64,000 bases of DNA from Notospermus geniculatus (taxonomy: Eukaryota; Nemertea; Pilidiophora; Heteronemertea; Lineidae), in the NCBI GenBank assembly GCA_002633025.1, contig NMRB01001595.1:103030-167029 (forward strand), given 5' to 3'. Position numbers and translations under genes: made by a program. The stretch's first letter is position 1. Every line of letters starts with the position of its first letter. The notes below the pieces were generated by a model, which ran no database searches, was not told where the DNA came from, and saw nothing but the letters and a program-made list of their open reading frames with translations. Below are positions 8,856 through 20,800 of this stretch, one piece after another.

Positions 8856-11800
8856 CTACTTTTCAGCGGAACCTGACTGTTCCGGTTCTTTGTTTTTCTT
8901 GCCGAGTATTTCCATTAGGTTTTTACTCATGTAGTAAGGTTTCTCTGGCGTGCCGTCATGCCGTTCTAAATCCTCCACTGAAAATGAGAAAGACTATGGT
9001 AAGATTTTGTGTTCTTACAGGAGAAACATTGGAGGGAAGTTGGGAGGCGAAGTGAAAAGTTTGCGGGCGTTGGTGGAGTTCAATCACCGACTTCAGAGGA
9101 TACTAGTACCATGCAGTATCGGACGATGCGGAGAGTTACGACCGTCAAATTTCAGCCTTGGATCTGTCACGGTGACGGTCGCCAGGGGCCGTATGCATAA
9201 AACATCTTAAGTGTAAAACTTCCCTTAAAGATAATATATCACGACTTCATTGTTTACGTTTAATGTTTGTAAACATTGATGTTTACATTATGTTATTTTG
9301 GACTTTTGAAACATGCCAACCCACCAAATTGAATGTTTTCAGTATCAAAGAATTTCTAGAGGGGCACGCCACCAACAAATTACTCATAAGACAAAGAAAA
9401 ACGAGAAATAAACAAACAAAATGTAAATAAACAATGATTTTCGTGGCCCGCGAAAATATCCGTGATATATTATCTTTAAACTGTTGTTCCAAACAAAAGA
9501 TAAGGGAAATTTTAAACTTAAGAAGTTTTATGCATACGGCCCCAGGGCACAATCTGTTGTCGACGCTCTATGAGATTGCCTTCGGTAATCTTGGGCACTG
9601 TGGAGAGTTCTGCCGTCAAACATTTCAGCCCTGGTTCTGAGCCGATAGCCAGGGCACCACCTGTTGTCGCCCGTAGAAGTGAGGAGGGGAGGTTAGTACT
9701 TACGGAAGCAGAGGAAGAGAGTGTCAACTCCCATCGAGTAAACACTGAAGAAACAAGCGGCTATCACATACGCTCCGAGGATGATCACCTGAAGAGAAAA
9801 GGTCGAAATTGTTTAAAACTTTCGTGGAGAAATGTGGGGCCATTGACTTCTTCCACTTGAACACTGAAGGGGAGCAAGATGGCAAGGGTTTCCCCCACTG
9901 GAGAACCAATCATCTGTCACTCGGGAAGAAAATTACCATGGTGATGTCCTAACTTGGGCAAGATGGCTGCCAGCGAAACTCGTCTGGAGGCCGAGATTGT
10001 GCGTAATGATGTTAACACTTACAATGACTGGGACGAAGTAATAGTTGAGACTGGGTGTGTAGTTGGACAAGAACGGAATTCGCCCATCGAAGAAGAAATA
10101 CGCCGCTGCACCTGTAATGAGGGAAAAAATCTGGACGTCGCTCGTTCAATCGGAGGCGTTTGTGAGCAACACCGAAGTGGATTCAAATGGATGATCATTT
10201 CACTCAACGACTTTCGTCTGCGTATTCATCGTTTCGACGGCCCCCGCCATCTTGGATTTCTTGCCAACTGCACACGCGCAGTTACATCTGGTAGGCAAAT
10301 TCGTATCCCCCGACCAATCATATGCGTTGGTTTGCCTACCAGATAAGTGCGCACGCACAAAATCTTCGTAGAAACCAAGATGGCGGGGGAGGCCCCGGGG
10401 GCGTCGAACCCGGCGTCGAAATGATGAACAGTGGCACACGTCAGAAGACCTACCCACTAATCCGACCACAACCAGTTTGGACACGAAGAGGATGAAATCT
10501 GAGACTTTGTCAACAACCACCGTCCGAACAATGTTCCGCATGATGAGGGAGAAGGCATGCTTGGCTGATGAGCAGAAGTTCTTCCCGTATACTGCAACCT
10601 GAAACATGGGAAAAGTCGTTGACTTTTATGAAAATATTTGTGTTGGTCGCCTTTCTTTTGGGCCTATATTCTGGAGCCTACAAGCCGTCAGGGCTTTGGG
10701 CCTACAGGAGATTGCAAGTAGCTTGAAGGATCTACGCATGTCGGCGACGTGTGAAATTACGGCGGTAGGGTTCCTGGCAGAGACATCCTTTTCTAAGAAG
10801 TACATGTACCTCCCCTCAAAGATGTGTTTTCAAAAAGGAATGGATGATTTGACTTACCATTATGTAGGCATTCTTGTTTATGAACTTGATGAATTTCTCA
10901 AGACACCAGAAGCAACACTTCATACATCTGAAAAACGAGAGATCGTACCGTGGTTTTTTATCTGACCGTCCATCTGGACAATGCAGGCAAGGGATTGAAA
11001 GGATTATCGTTTCTACTGTATTCCAACTGGCACGGTCTAAACCGTTGGCCATGGAGGATTTTCTAATGGTCTAGTGGTTGGCGCGTTGGTCTTCGAGCTA
11101 GAAGTTGAGCAACGTTGAGCGTGGCCAGTATAGGCCTGGGGCCTGATTCACAAAGCACACTTAGTGGTAAGTGTACTTAAACTCACTCTAAGCATACACG
11201 TAGCCGTTTGCGTGTTATTCACGAAGGACTCTTAAGATTACGTGAAGGCCTAAGATGTCTTAAAATCTACGTGTACTCAGGAGGTTCACGTAGTGCTTAC
11301 TTATGCCTGGCTTTCACTGACGCTACGAATGTCCCGAATCGCCCCGAATCTGAAAGTTGTCGGGTTCGCAGATAATTCTCAAACGATTCTTGCAGTTCCT
11401 AAATGATTCTTAGTTGATTCCTGAACATTCGTACTGTTCGCGTGAGTTTTTGTTTGTCAAAAACTTTCGTGGGAGCGTTCACGAATTCCACGACACAAAT
11501 TCAACTACGAAATACAAATTCAAAGAATCATGTAAGAATTGTACGAATAAGGTACGACTCACTTACGAATATTCGTGGCCGATTCGTGATAGATCCGTAC
11601 TTGATTCATAAATACATTCGGGACATTCGTGCCTGTTTCGGGATGTTTTCGGCGTGGGTCCACAAATTTGAGGGAGACACGAATGGCCAAGAATAGCCCA
11701 GAATGCAAAAGAATCCACTACGAGGCTGTTACGGACGATAAGAAAGGGTTGCGAAGTGTTTACGATCTCTACGAATTTGAAATTCGTGGAATTCGTGAAC

Positions 11801-14800
11801 CGTCCCACGAAAGTTTTTGACAAGCAAAAACTTTCGTGGCGGCTCGACGAACTCACACGAACTGTACGAATGTTTTAGGAATCAACCAAGAATCATTTAA
11901 GAACTGCAAGGAACGTTTGAGAATTATCTACGAATCGGACAACTTTCTGATTCGGGACATTCGTAGCGTCAGTGAAAGTGGGGCATCATGGGCCCACGCG
12001 GAAAACAGGCACGAATGTCTCGAATGTATTTACGAATCAAGTACGAGTATTCGTGAGTGATCGTGCCTTTTGTTCGTACAATTCTTACATGATTCTTTGA
12101 ATTCGTACTTGTTTCTTAGCCCATTCTTGACATTCGGCATATTTTTCAACCCGATTGGCCACGAATTGGGACAATTTCAGATTCGTGGCGATTCGGGACA
12201 TTCGTAGCGATAGTGAAAGCCAGGCATAAGTGCAGAGGACACGAAAGTTTGTTCCATCTACCTTTGGCGAATGGCACTTTAGGCCACATAAAAAAGGAAA
12301 GCTGGTGATCGTCACCGCCCGACCCGCGAAAACGGGCCCGACCCCGTTAAAAAAAGTTTTTTTCAAAAAAAATATTTTCAAAAAATTTTTTAAATTTTTT
12401 TTTCATCAAAAATAACTTTTTTTTCTATTTTTCCCCCCAAAACGTTCAAATTGCCTTTTTACATATACTTTGACTATTAACATCACTTGTTGTTCAGTTC
12501 ATATCGCACCTGGGATACAAAGGACGCGATTTCAAGGCATTTGGTTGTTACCATTGACTCATTCTTCATGCCAATTCACTGTAAAAAAAATTTTAAAAAA
12601 AGCCTCCCCTACCCACCTCCTCCCCGAGAAAAGGACGATCACCATTTTTGTTTATGTGGCCTTAGTTGAACTTGGAAATTGATCAAACCGCAGACAATGT
12701 TATACCACTTGTGTCAAGTTGACCAGCTGAGTTTGTACCACGCAAAGGGGTTATATAGGACCGTTTAGACGACAAGCCAAAAAAAACACATTCAGATTCG
12801 ATCCGATTGGATCTGATCGACCCGCATAAAATCCACATGCTATCCGATCGAATCCGATTGTGGTTCAAAACTCTTGCCTGTAAACGCTACCCAGTGCGGT
12901 CCAATGTGGATTTAAACTGGTCCCGAATCCACATTGGACCGCACACGACAACATGATTCAAATCTCGTCTAAACGCAAATTGCGACCCGATGCGGGTCGA
13001 TGGGATCCAATCGGATCGAATCCCCGATCGGAAGTGACGTGGCACACAATGGAACACAATGGAAATCCTATTGTAATGTAGGCCTGCAATGCGGCTTATT
13101 CTGTCAATCGGTGACCTTTTTTGGGCACTGAACTCGTTCCGCGGCAAAAATTTCTTCCCTTCGCTCGCATGTGTGTCAACCACACTTTGAGTTTTGCGCT
13201 TTGCCCTTTTCCGTTTCCCATGTGAGTGCGTGGTAGAAAAAGTAATTTTATTGTTGGTACCACAGATAAACATAGCGAACGGACAAGCGCAAAGCGCAAA
13301 ACGGAGAAGTGAATCTATTCTTCGTCCGTCTTAACGTAAGCTTACGTACACTTTGGGTTAGAGTGATCTAAGAGTGATCTTAGAATGTTTCGTGAATATA
13401 ACTTACCAGTGTCTAATCTTAAACGTAAACGTTCACTTAGAGCGTGCTAAGATAGCGAACTTACGTGTGCTTTGTGAATCAGGCCCCTGTTTCTTGGACA
13501 TATTGGATGGATGGGTGACCAGCCAGTGCGTTACATCCCCAACAAAACGGCCAAAAGGCGAAGCGATAATGTTTTGGCCTTTGCTGGTTGGAGATAGGGG
13601 ACCGAGTTCTCGAAGGGTAAACGGCGTTAACTATTGAAGATGGCGAGCCAGGGTTCATAGTAGACGTCTAATATGATGAATGTCGTTGATGGTAATGACC
13701 GTATTCCACTTACTTCAAGAAAAACTTGGCCACCGGGTTCTCTGATGCCTTGAATTTCCTGTCGAGATATTCCAATATTGCCCTGATCAGCTGGATAATA
13801 GCGACGATTAAGGATCCGAACGCCATGGAGCCAAGGTGGTATCTGAAATGAGAGAAAGCAGGAAGCTGCCGATGTAGTACCAGAGAAATACAGCCCAACG
13901 TAGCGCGAGTAGACTCCAAACAACGTCTTTTGAAGTGCTCCCCTTTTTTTGCTCAACCTTGACCAAAAAGTGTCAGAGAAAGGCTGGAAGATTGGTTGAG
14001 GCTGAGGCAGCAGCAATGTGTGAGAGCGAAATGTAACGACCCATGATTTAAAATTGTCCTTCGGTCGCCATCGAAGCCGGGAGGAACGTCCTCTCAGGAA
14101 GGCAACCACAACAAAATGGTTTCACCTTTGGAACAGGGATACCCAAGACATACGTTTGCTCAAGTCAAAAGAAAAATCACAGTACACGTTTATGTAATCT
14201 CTTACTTGAATGATCTCCAGAGCGAGGCAGCCAATGGGAACGCTGGAATGTCATGTGGCTTTGAGAACGCCCAATAGTAGGAAGCGAATGACCCTGCCAA
14301 CGTCATCTGTCCCATGGCGACAACGAAATTGGCCAACCAGAATAACATGAAAAGGTTGAACAGTTGGAGGTAGATCACATAGCTGAAAGAGAACGATGTG
14401 ATAGAGGCTGAGTCAGGAAACAAGAAAGCCGACGTGGTCACTTAATGTACCATCCCGCCATCCTGAGAAACCCAGGACATTTACGGTCCCGACCGCTCCC
14501 AACGATGGAGCAAACGGGTTGTCGGACAGAGGAGATAATTTCGGAGCCCCTTCGCCGAGAGGATGCTATCCCACCAGATCTACAGCCATCCATTCATTCA
14601 CGATGTCTTTGGCATGCTATCCATAAACCAAGGCCTACGGTCACTTCACCCTCCGACTACCTCCCTTCGTGGAGTAAGCGAGGGTAGGAATGATGGGAAC
14701 AATTGTCAGGGCAAGATGCCTGCTGTCATGACGACGACGATCTCTTAGCTTCATTGCTCTCCCCAAAACTTTCTTCTGCTCCAGGATTAGGCCTAAGCCT

Positions 14801-17800
14801 GGAAACGAAGTGCACGCCAAAGTACTTACTCGTTGGTGCCATATTTGACGAACTGGCAAATGGAAGAAGCGGTATCGTTTGCTTTCGTCTGAAAAATGGA
14901 GCATCGGTGCAAATCAGTAAAAGTCATTCGAGAAGACGGTCACACCGTTTTTGCCGTCAGAAGATAAGAGTTTCGTTGAAATAATGTCAAGCAGACTGTA
15001 TCGGAAAAGTGGCCCATGAGCCCGTTACCGACACGAAACGTCTTGTCACATTGGATAGTTTGTACTTTTTCAGCTTCCCAATCAAGGTTTTCAGTCATTG
15101 AGAGAAGGCTCCTCGGCATTGATTCTGGTGGTACAACGTCCCAACGTTCCCAAGAACATACGCCATTGCTTGATCCGACAAAGGGGAGGACGGTCGTGGT
15201 CATGAGATCTCACGAACTTACCGGATCACATGGAATGTTCTGGAAAAGGTTGCTGCTGGAAATATTGGAGTACTTAAAATCTGTCTTTGTTGATGAGGCA
15301 AGATAGCTGGACGAAGCGTTAAGGAACAAAGTGAGTGAAACCCGGCGTCCAGCTGACTCAGTCCACGCCTAAACCATAACAACTCTTTTTCCTTCATGGT
15401 TGAGGCGACAATAAATCCACATTTCCGTTCCATATCTACCAATAGCCGATGATGGCTGCGACACCAGACAGAAATTTCTCGCAAAAGGATACACGGCTGT
15501 TGCTCCCCAGTAGGTGAAGACTGCCAGTTGAAGAATGAACGGGAAAAGCGGCCACAGGAGGGTGGACATCATGTGACCAATGGCTCTGTAATGGCACAAG
15601 AACGATGCGGTCAATTTTTCTTCTTAACTTCGCAAATCAACAAGAATGATACAAAATCTTTCTTGCGCCACTCTGTATTCTTTGAATCTGAGATGGTGGC
15701 CACAGGCCGTTGAAGGTGGACGCCGAGGGGTCCGGGGCTGTCCCCAAGAAAAGTTTACAATATGAACGTTTTGAGATGCAATTTCTGGCCAATCCTGACG
15801 AAAAATCGTTAGTTGTCGAGAGCAGGGGTCTGGATCCCTTGTAGATCCGCCTCTCAGGCGCATTCGTAACACTTTCATTCATTCTTCGGTAAAGAAATTT
15901 GGCACAGTTTCGAGCTCTAATGCCCGGTTGTTCAGCCTAGGCTTACCTGAGCCTAGCTTATACCTCAAACTCGAGTTCACGCAAGTTGCGCTTATGTCTG
16001 GTCATTAGAACAGCTTTAATCAATCTGAGTTTGTTGCACAACCTATCCACCCCACTGCCAGATTTATTATAAGAAAGGCTTAAGCTTGGCGTTGTTTGAA
16101 GCCGAATCTGTGCAACGCGCTTTAAAAATAAGCCCGACTTGAGCCACGCTTATGTCGGGATCGACGTAATTCCGACTTGAGCCAAGGCTGAACAACCGGG
16201 CATAAGTTGAGAATGGTCTGAGGCGATGTCGAACATGTTCTTACCTGCTCGTTTCCTTGAGGATGGCTATTGCTATTCTTATCCTTGTCCTCAAGAAGAT
16301 TAAGATGATGAGTATGATGAGCAAGACGATGGCCGAGATGATACCTGCAAACAGTCATAAATACTGGGTTACGTGGTTTCAACAAAAACCTAGGGGGCTA
16401 CGTCCTTCTGTGTAGGGCTACCAAAGGCGCGTGTTCTCGCCACCCGTTTGGCAACGCTTGAAACAGATTGGCATATCTGTGCGTTTCTCCTTATGTCAAG
16501 TCGTGGCTTAGTCAGTCACTTTAATGTTGGGGAGCGCTGCAGTTGTGTAGCAACTGGTTCTGATGATTCAGATTGCGAATTTCAAATCCTTTTGACCATG
16601 GGCCAGGCGACGCTGTACAAACATCAAGAGTTTGTGCCATTGCTGCTTCCACTACCACATCCCAACTTCACTTTGTGAAATAGGACCGTTTCCATTTCGA
16701 GAATGAAGGATTATACTCACCAAAAGCGAGCCACGTATCTCTGAGACCGAGATAATAACTCAAATTTGTGGTAAAGGTAAAGGCGCCGTTAGAGTTCGGG
16801 TCGTCCAGAAGCGCCACGTAGCGGTAAAAACAGTAACCGGTAGCTGAAATGCAGAGACGAAAGTTCGTTGAACTCGGTATATCGAAGGAGAAGACCTCTT
16901 GGCCAATTTAATCACATTTGACGAGTGATATCATGATCACTATTGCCGCTAAATTAGCCAATAGGACAAGACAATAACTCTCACGTGGCCTCTACGTCGT
17001 AATGTCACGTGGCAAGATTGCGGCCAAATTAGCCAATAGGACAAGACGATCGCTGTCACGTGGCCTCTACGTCACTACTTACAGAATCCGAAGAGCGCGA
17101 CGAACAGGAAGAGCGTCAACCACACCATAAAACCCACAATCCACCGCATCAGCAGGATGTACACTAGGCAGACGATGGTTGCGATACCGAAGAAGCTGCA
17201 AGAAAAGGAATTTATATTGGTTACACTTTCCATTTCCTCTGAAGAATGGGAAAAATTTGGAGAAATCCCGGCTCCAAAATATGATATTATGGCTTACATC
17301 AGCATCATCCACCAGGAGGCTCTGCAGTCGGCGAAAATAGCCTCCACGACGGAGACTGCACTCAGGAAGGTTGACAAGACCCTGAAGGAAGACGGAGTTT
17401 ACATTCAGACCAAAAAAGATATCATATGTTATGTTCCGAATTGAAGGTTTGGCAAACGTTCTTATTTTTGTGCCCCGGGGCAAATGCATCCAAGCAAATT
17501 GATTGGTTGAAGCAACGCAGCAGCCCCGAGGATTGTTGACAAAACTGGGATCGTCTTAGTACAAACATTGTCGTTAAGATGAAAAAAAATCAATGATAGG
17601 CCTATTCGGAGAAAATATACCTCGGATCTAAAATCATTGAACTTTTTCTAGAATTAAAATGTTTTATTATCCTCCGGTGCGCATTGAGAATTCCTCAAAT
17701 ATCTATCTTCAATAACGGATATTGCCAGTTGAAAGTGTTTTTATGTACATTCAAATTTTCTGCATGGAGCACCGTGTAAAATGTTGGCTGATTGCTCCTG

Positions 17801-20800
17801 GGTGCTGGGTGAGAAACCACTGAGAATGACATGTAAGTACAATAAAATTGTACAAGTTTGAGGTAACTATGTTCGTCAGGCTCACANNNNNNNNNNNNNN
17901 NNNNNNNNNNNNNNNNNNNNNNNNNNNNNNNNNNNNNNNNNNNNNNNNNNNNNNNNNNNNNNNNNNNNNNNNNNNNNNNNNNNNNNNNNNNNNNNNNNNN
18001 NNNNNNNNNNNNNNNNNNNNNNNNNNNNNNNNNNNNNNNNNNNNNNNNNNNNNNNNNNNNNNNNNNNNNNNNNNNNNNNNNNNNNNNNNNNNNNNNNNNN
18101 NNNNNNNNNNNNNNNNNNNNNNNNNNNNNNNNNNNNNNNNNNNNNNNNNNNNNNNNNNNNNNNNNNNNNNNNNNNNNNNNNNNNNNNNNNNNNNNNNNNN
18201 NNNNNNNNNNNNNNNNNNNNNNNNNNNNNNNNNNNNNNNNNNNNNNNNNNNNNNNNNNNNNNNNNNNNNNNNNNNNNNNNNNNNNNNNNNNNNNNNNNNN
18301 NNNNNNNNNNNNNNNNNNNNNNNNNNNNNNNNNNNNNNNNNNNNNNNNNNNNNNNNNNNNNNNNNNNNNNNNNNNNNNNNNNNNNNNNNNNNNNNNNNNN
18401 NNNNNNNNNNNNNNNNNNNNNNNNNNNNNNNNNNNNNNNNNNNNNNNNNNNNNNNNNNNNNNNNNNNNNNNNNNNNNNNNNNNNNNNNNNNNNNNNNNNN
18501 NNNNNNNNNNNNNNNNNNNNNNNNNNNNNTACCTCGGATCTAAAATCATTGAACTTTTTCTAGAATTAAAATGTTTTATTAGCCTCCGGTGCGCATTGAG
18601 AATTCCTCAAATATCTATCTTCAATAACGGATATTGCCAGTTGAAAGTGTTTTTATGTACATTCAAATTTTCTGCATGGAGCACCGTGTAAAATGTTGGC
18701 TGATTGCTCCTGGGTGCCGGGTGAGAAACCACTGAGAATGACATGTAGGTACAATAAAATTGTACAAGTTTGAGGTAACTATGTTCGTCAGGCTCACAGA
18801 CGATCGATGTCGGACGGAAATTACCGAGACAAGACACGAAGATGACGTCACGCGAACTTACCCCGTGGCTGTGTCAAGCGCCGATCCGGTGACCGTTGAG
18901 TTATCCTTGTCTACAATCGTGTAATTCGAGTTGCTTATTGTGGTAAAAAGGCCGGCGGCAAGGTTTGTAATGTGGTTGAAAATGGATGGAACGCAACGTC
19001 CGACGACTGGAAAAGAACAGAAGCGGTGAATCAACATTTATGTTAGTTCCCGCCCCTCCCCAGTTTTCGGCCAACCAGGCAACTCTTCTATTCGTAATTC
19101 CCGCCACGTCACTCTCGTCAGTAAGACGGACGTTGATTGGCTCCACCAGTTGCGAGTCCTGCGTGATTGGTCGTATAAGTACGAGAAACAACCAATCGCC
19201 GAGGCCCTATGTGCAGACGGCAGTCTTTCCCACGGTAGTGGTTGGACTATTTTGAGGAGGCCAGCCACGTCGATGCACGAAACCATTGCCTTTCGGAAGT
19301 GCACATTCAATTTTCGAGCAGCAAATCGAAAAATGCCAATGAATAATGAAAGAGCTACGCAAAACGCCGCCATTTTCACCACTTGAACAAAGTGAACAGG
19401 TTCAGCGAGGGCACTTCCGTTTAATTCTGGAGACTGAACGAGGCAATGATTTTCAAAGTGCATTTCGTCACTAAGCAACTACTTCAGAAAAATGTTACAT
19501 TCACGCTATGCTACCGATTTAGTAGTTTCGAGAAACAGACAGACATTAATGGCACCTTGCATTATATTCATTTTTTCAGAATCATATTAATGTAGCTACT
19601 CACACGCTGTGCTGTCGACGTAGTACGGAGCGCAATAATCGTTCTTGACCAAGTTGTAGATAGACTGAAAACGTGAATGGAGATTACTTTTACGGCGATC
19701 GTCTCAGCAAATTCAATTATGTCAGCAATTTTGTTTTCTTTCCCGTCCACGTTGCGTATCTGAACCTCCCTATGTAATGTGTAGAAGTGTAAAATTTGCT
19801 TGTTGAACTGTTGAGGTCGTAAAATTTGCTTGTTGACGTGTTGAGGTCGTAAAATTTGCTTGTTGACGTGTTGAGGTCGTAAAATTTGCTTGTAAAAGTG
19901 TTGAGTTCGTAAAATTTGCTTGTAGACGTGTTGAGTTCGTAAAATTTGCTTGTAAAAGTGTTGCGTTCGTAAAATTCGCTTGTAGAAGTGTTAGTGAATT
20001 CGTAAAAACTACTTGCAGAAATGTTGAGTTAGTAAAATTAGCTTGTGGAGAAGGTTAAGTTCGTAAAGTTTGCTTGTAGAAGTGTTGATTACGTAAAATT
20101 TGCTTGTAGAAGTGTTGAGTTCGTAAAAGTTGCTGTAGGCCAGCCGATTCGTGTTTCTTTGTTGTTGCAGTCGACACATCGTTCTGTTTGGAGACTGAGG
20201 CCTACCAGACACATTTACAGAGACGCCTCGGGATGTGTACCCGTTTTTCATCTCTTATTGGGAAAATCGGATTTATTTACCATAAAACTCTACTTTTTCG
20301 TTCCCGAAAGAAATTGCATTCCCGTTGTCAGAGGCAACGATCATTAATAATTAATACTGTAGAGAAACAATCTCGATGTTAAAATCACCTTTCTGTGCGC
20401 TTCTGAAATATTGATATACGCGTTTCGGCTAATTACATAGCTGCATTGTCTGGTATATCTACGTATGTTTTGGTCGTCATGTGCTACGGGTTGGCCCCGA
20501 AAACATGTCCCAGAGTACGCTCCCTTGTGTACAGCCCTAAAAACCTGACGCACGTTACTGTGAGAATAACGGTTTTGAAACATGTTTCCCTGGAGAAAGT
20601 GTAGGCCTGCCTGCAGCTTTTTTGCGTTTTGTATTTTCTACTGAAGACTAACCTCGGATCTTGTACATTACTCACCATTGAGGCATACTGTCCGACAGCC
20701 GGGTCCACCCCAGATTTACAGATCATGTCACCTCTTGCTGTGGCAGAAAATCCGGCGATCTCCACGGCAGCAGCGTAGGTGTACACCCAGTATTTACTTG

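Larger units (their letters stand above)
11138..13487. mobile_element. 2.35-kb non-autonomous DNA transposon with nested insertions
   Basis: Terminal inverted repeats 'gggcctgattcacaaagcac' and its complement, with a further match in subterminal 'taag/ctta' rich arms. A ctg flanks both sides if ends are placed at 11139 and 13486. No transposase frame is present. Its interior is filled by at least three other foldback units (11301-12229, 12277-12664, 12795-13022). It lies in the SLC44 intron 10928-13713. Confidence 0.85.
11060..13620 (+). mobile_element. Composite tRNA/5S-like SINE, split by a 2.35-kb insertion
   Basis: Left part 11060-11137: a tRNA A-box-like 'tggtctagtggttgg' is followed by 5S rRNA-like 'agaagttgagcaacgttgag' and 'cgtgg'. 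Right part from 13488: 'ttggatggatgggtgacc', which resembles the 5S box C region (ttggatgggtgacc). The order and spacing of these 5S blocks fit a 5S-derived SINE once 11138-13487 is removed. The tail after ~13550 is unrecognised. Confidence 0.6.

Noticed and set aside
11414-12060. Several open frames of 60-97 codons
   Set aside because: They follow the internal 'gaattcgtg' repeat lattice of a foldback transposon and have no domain resemblance.
17887-18529. Idea that an SLC44 exon is hidden in the gap
   Set aside because: The expected exon ([10 protein letters not shown] region) was found at 17298-17381 and joins in phase to both neighbours.
17695-18549. Open frames of 231-284 codons across the N-run
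   Set aside because: Created by translating N as X; no real coding content.
19785-20133. CRISPR-like array
   Set aside because: Units are contiguous and degenerate with no unique spacers, in a eukaryotic intron; it is a minisatellite.
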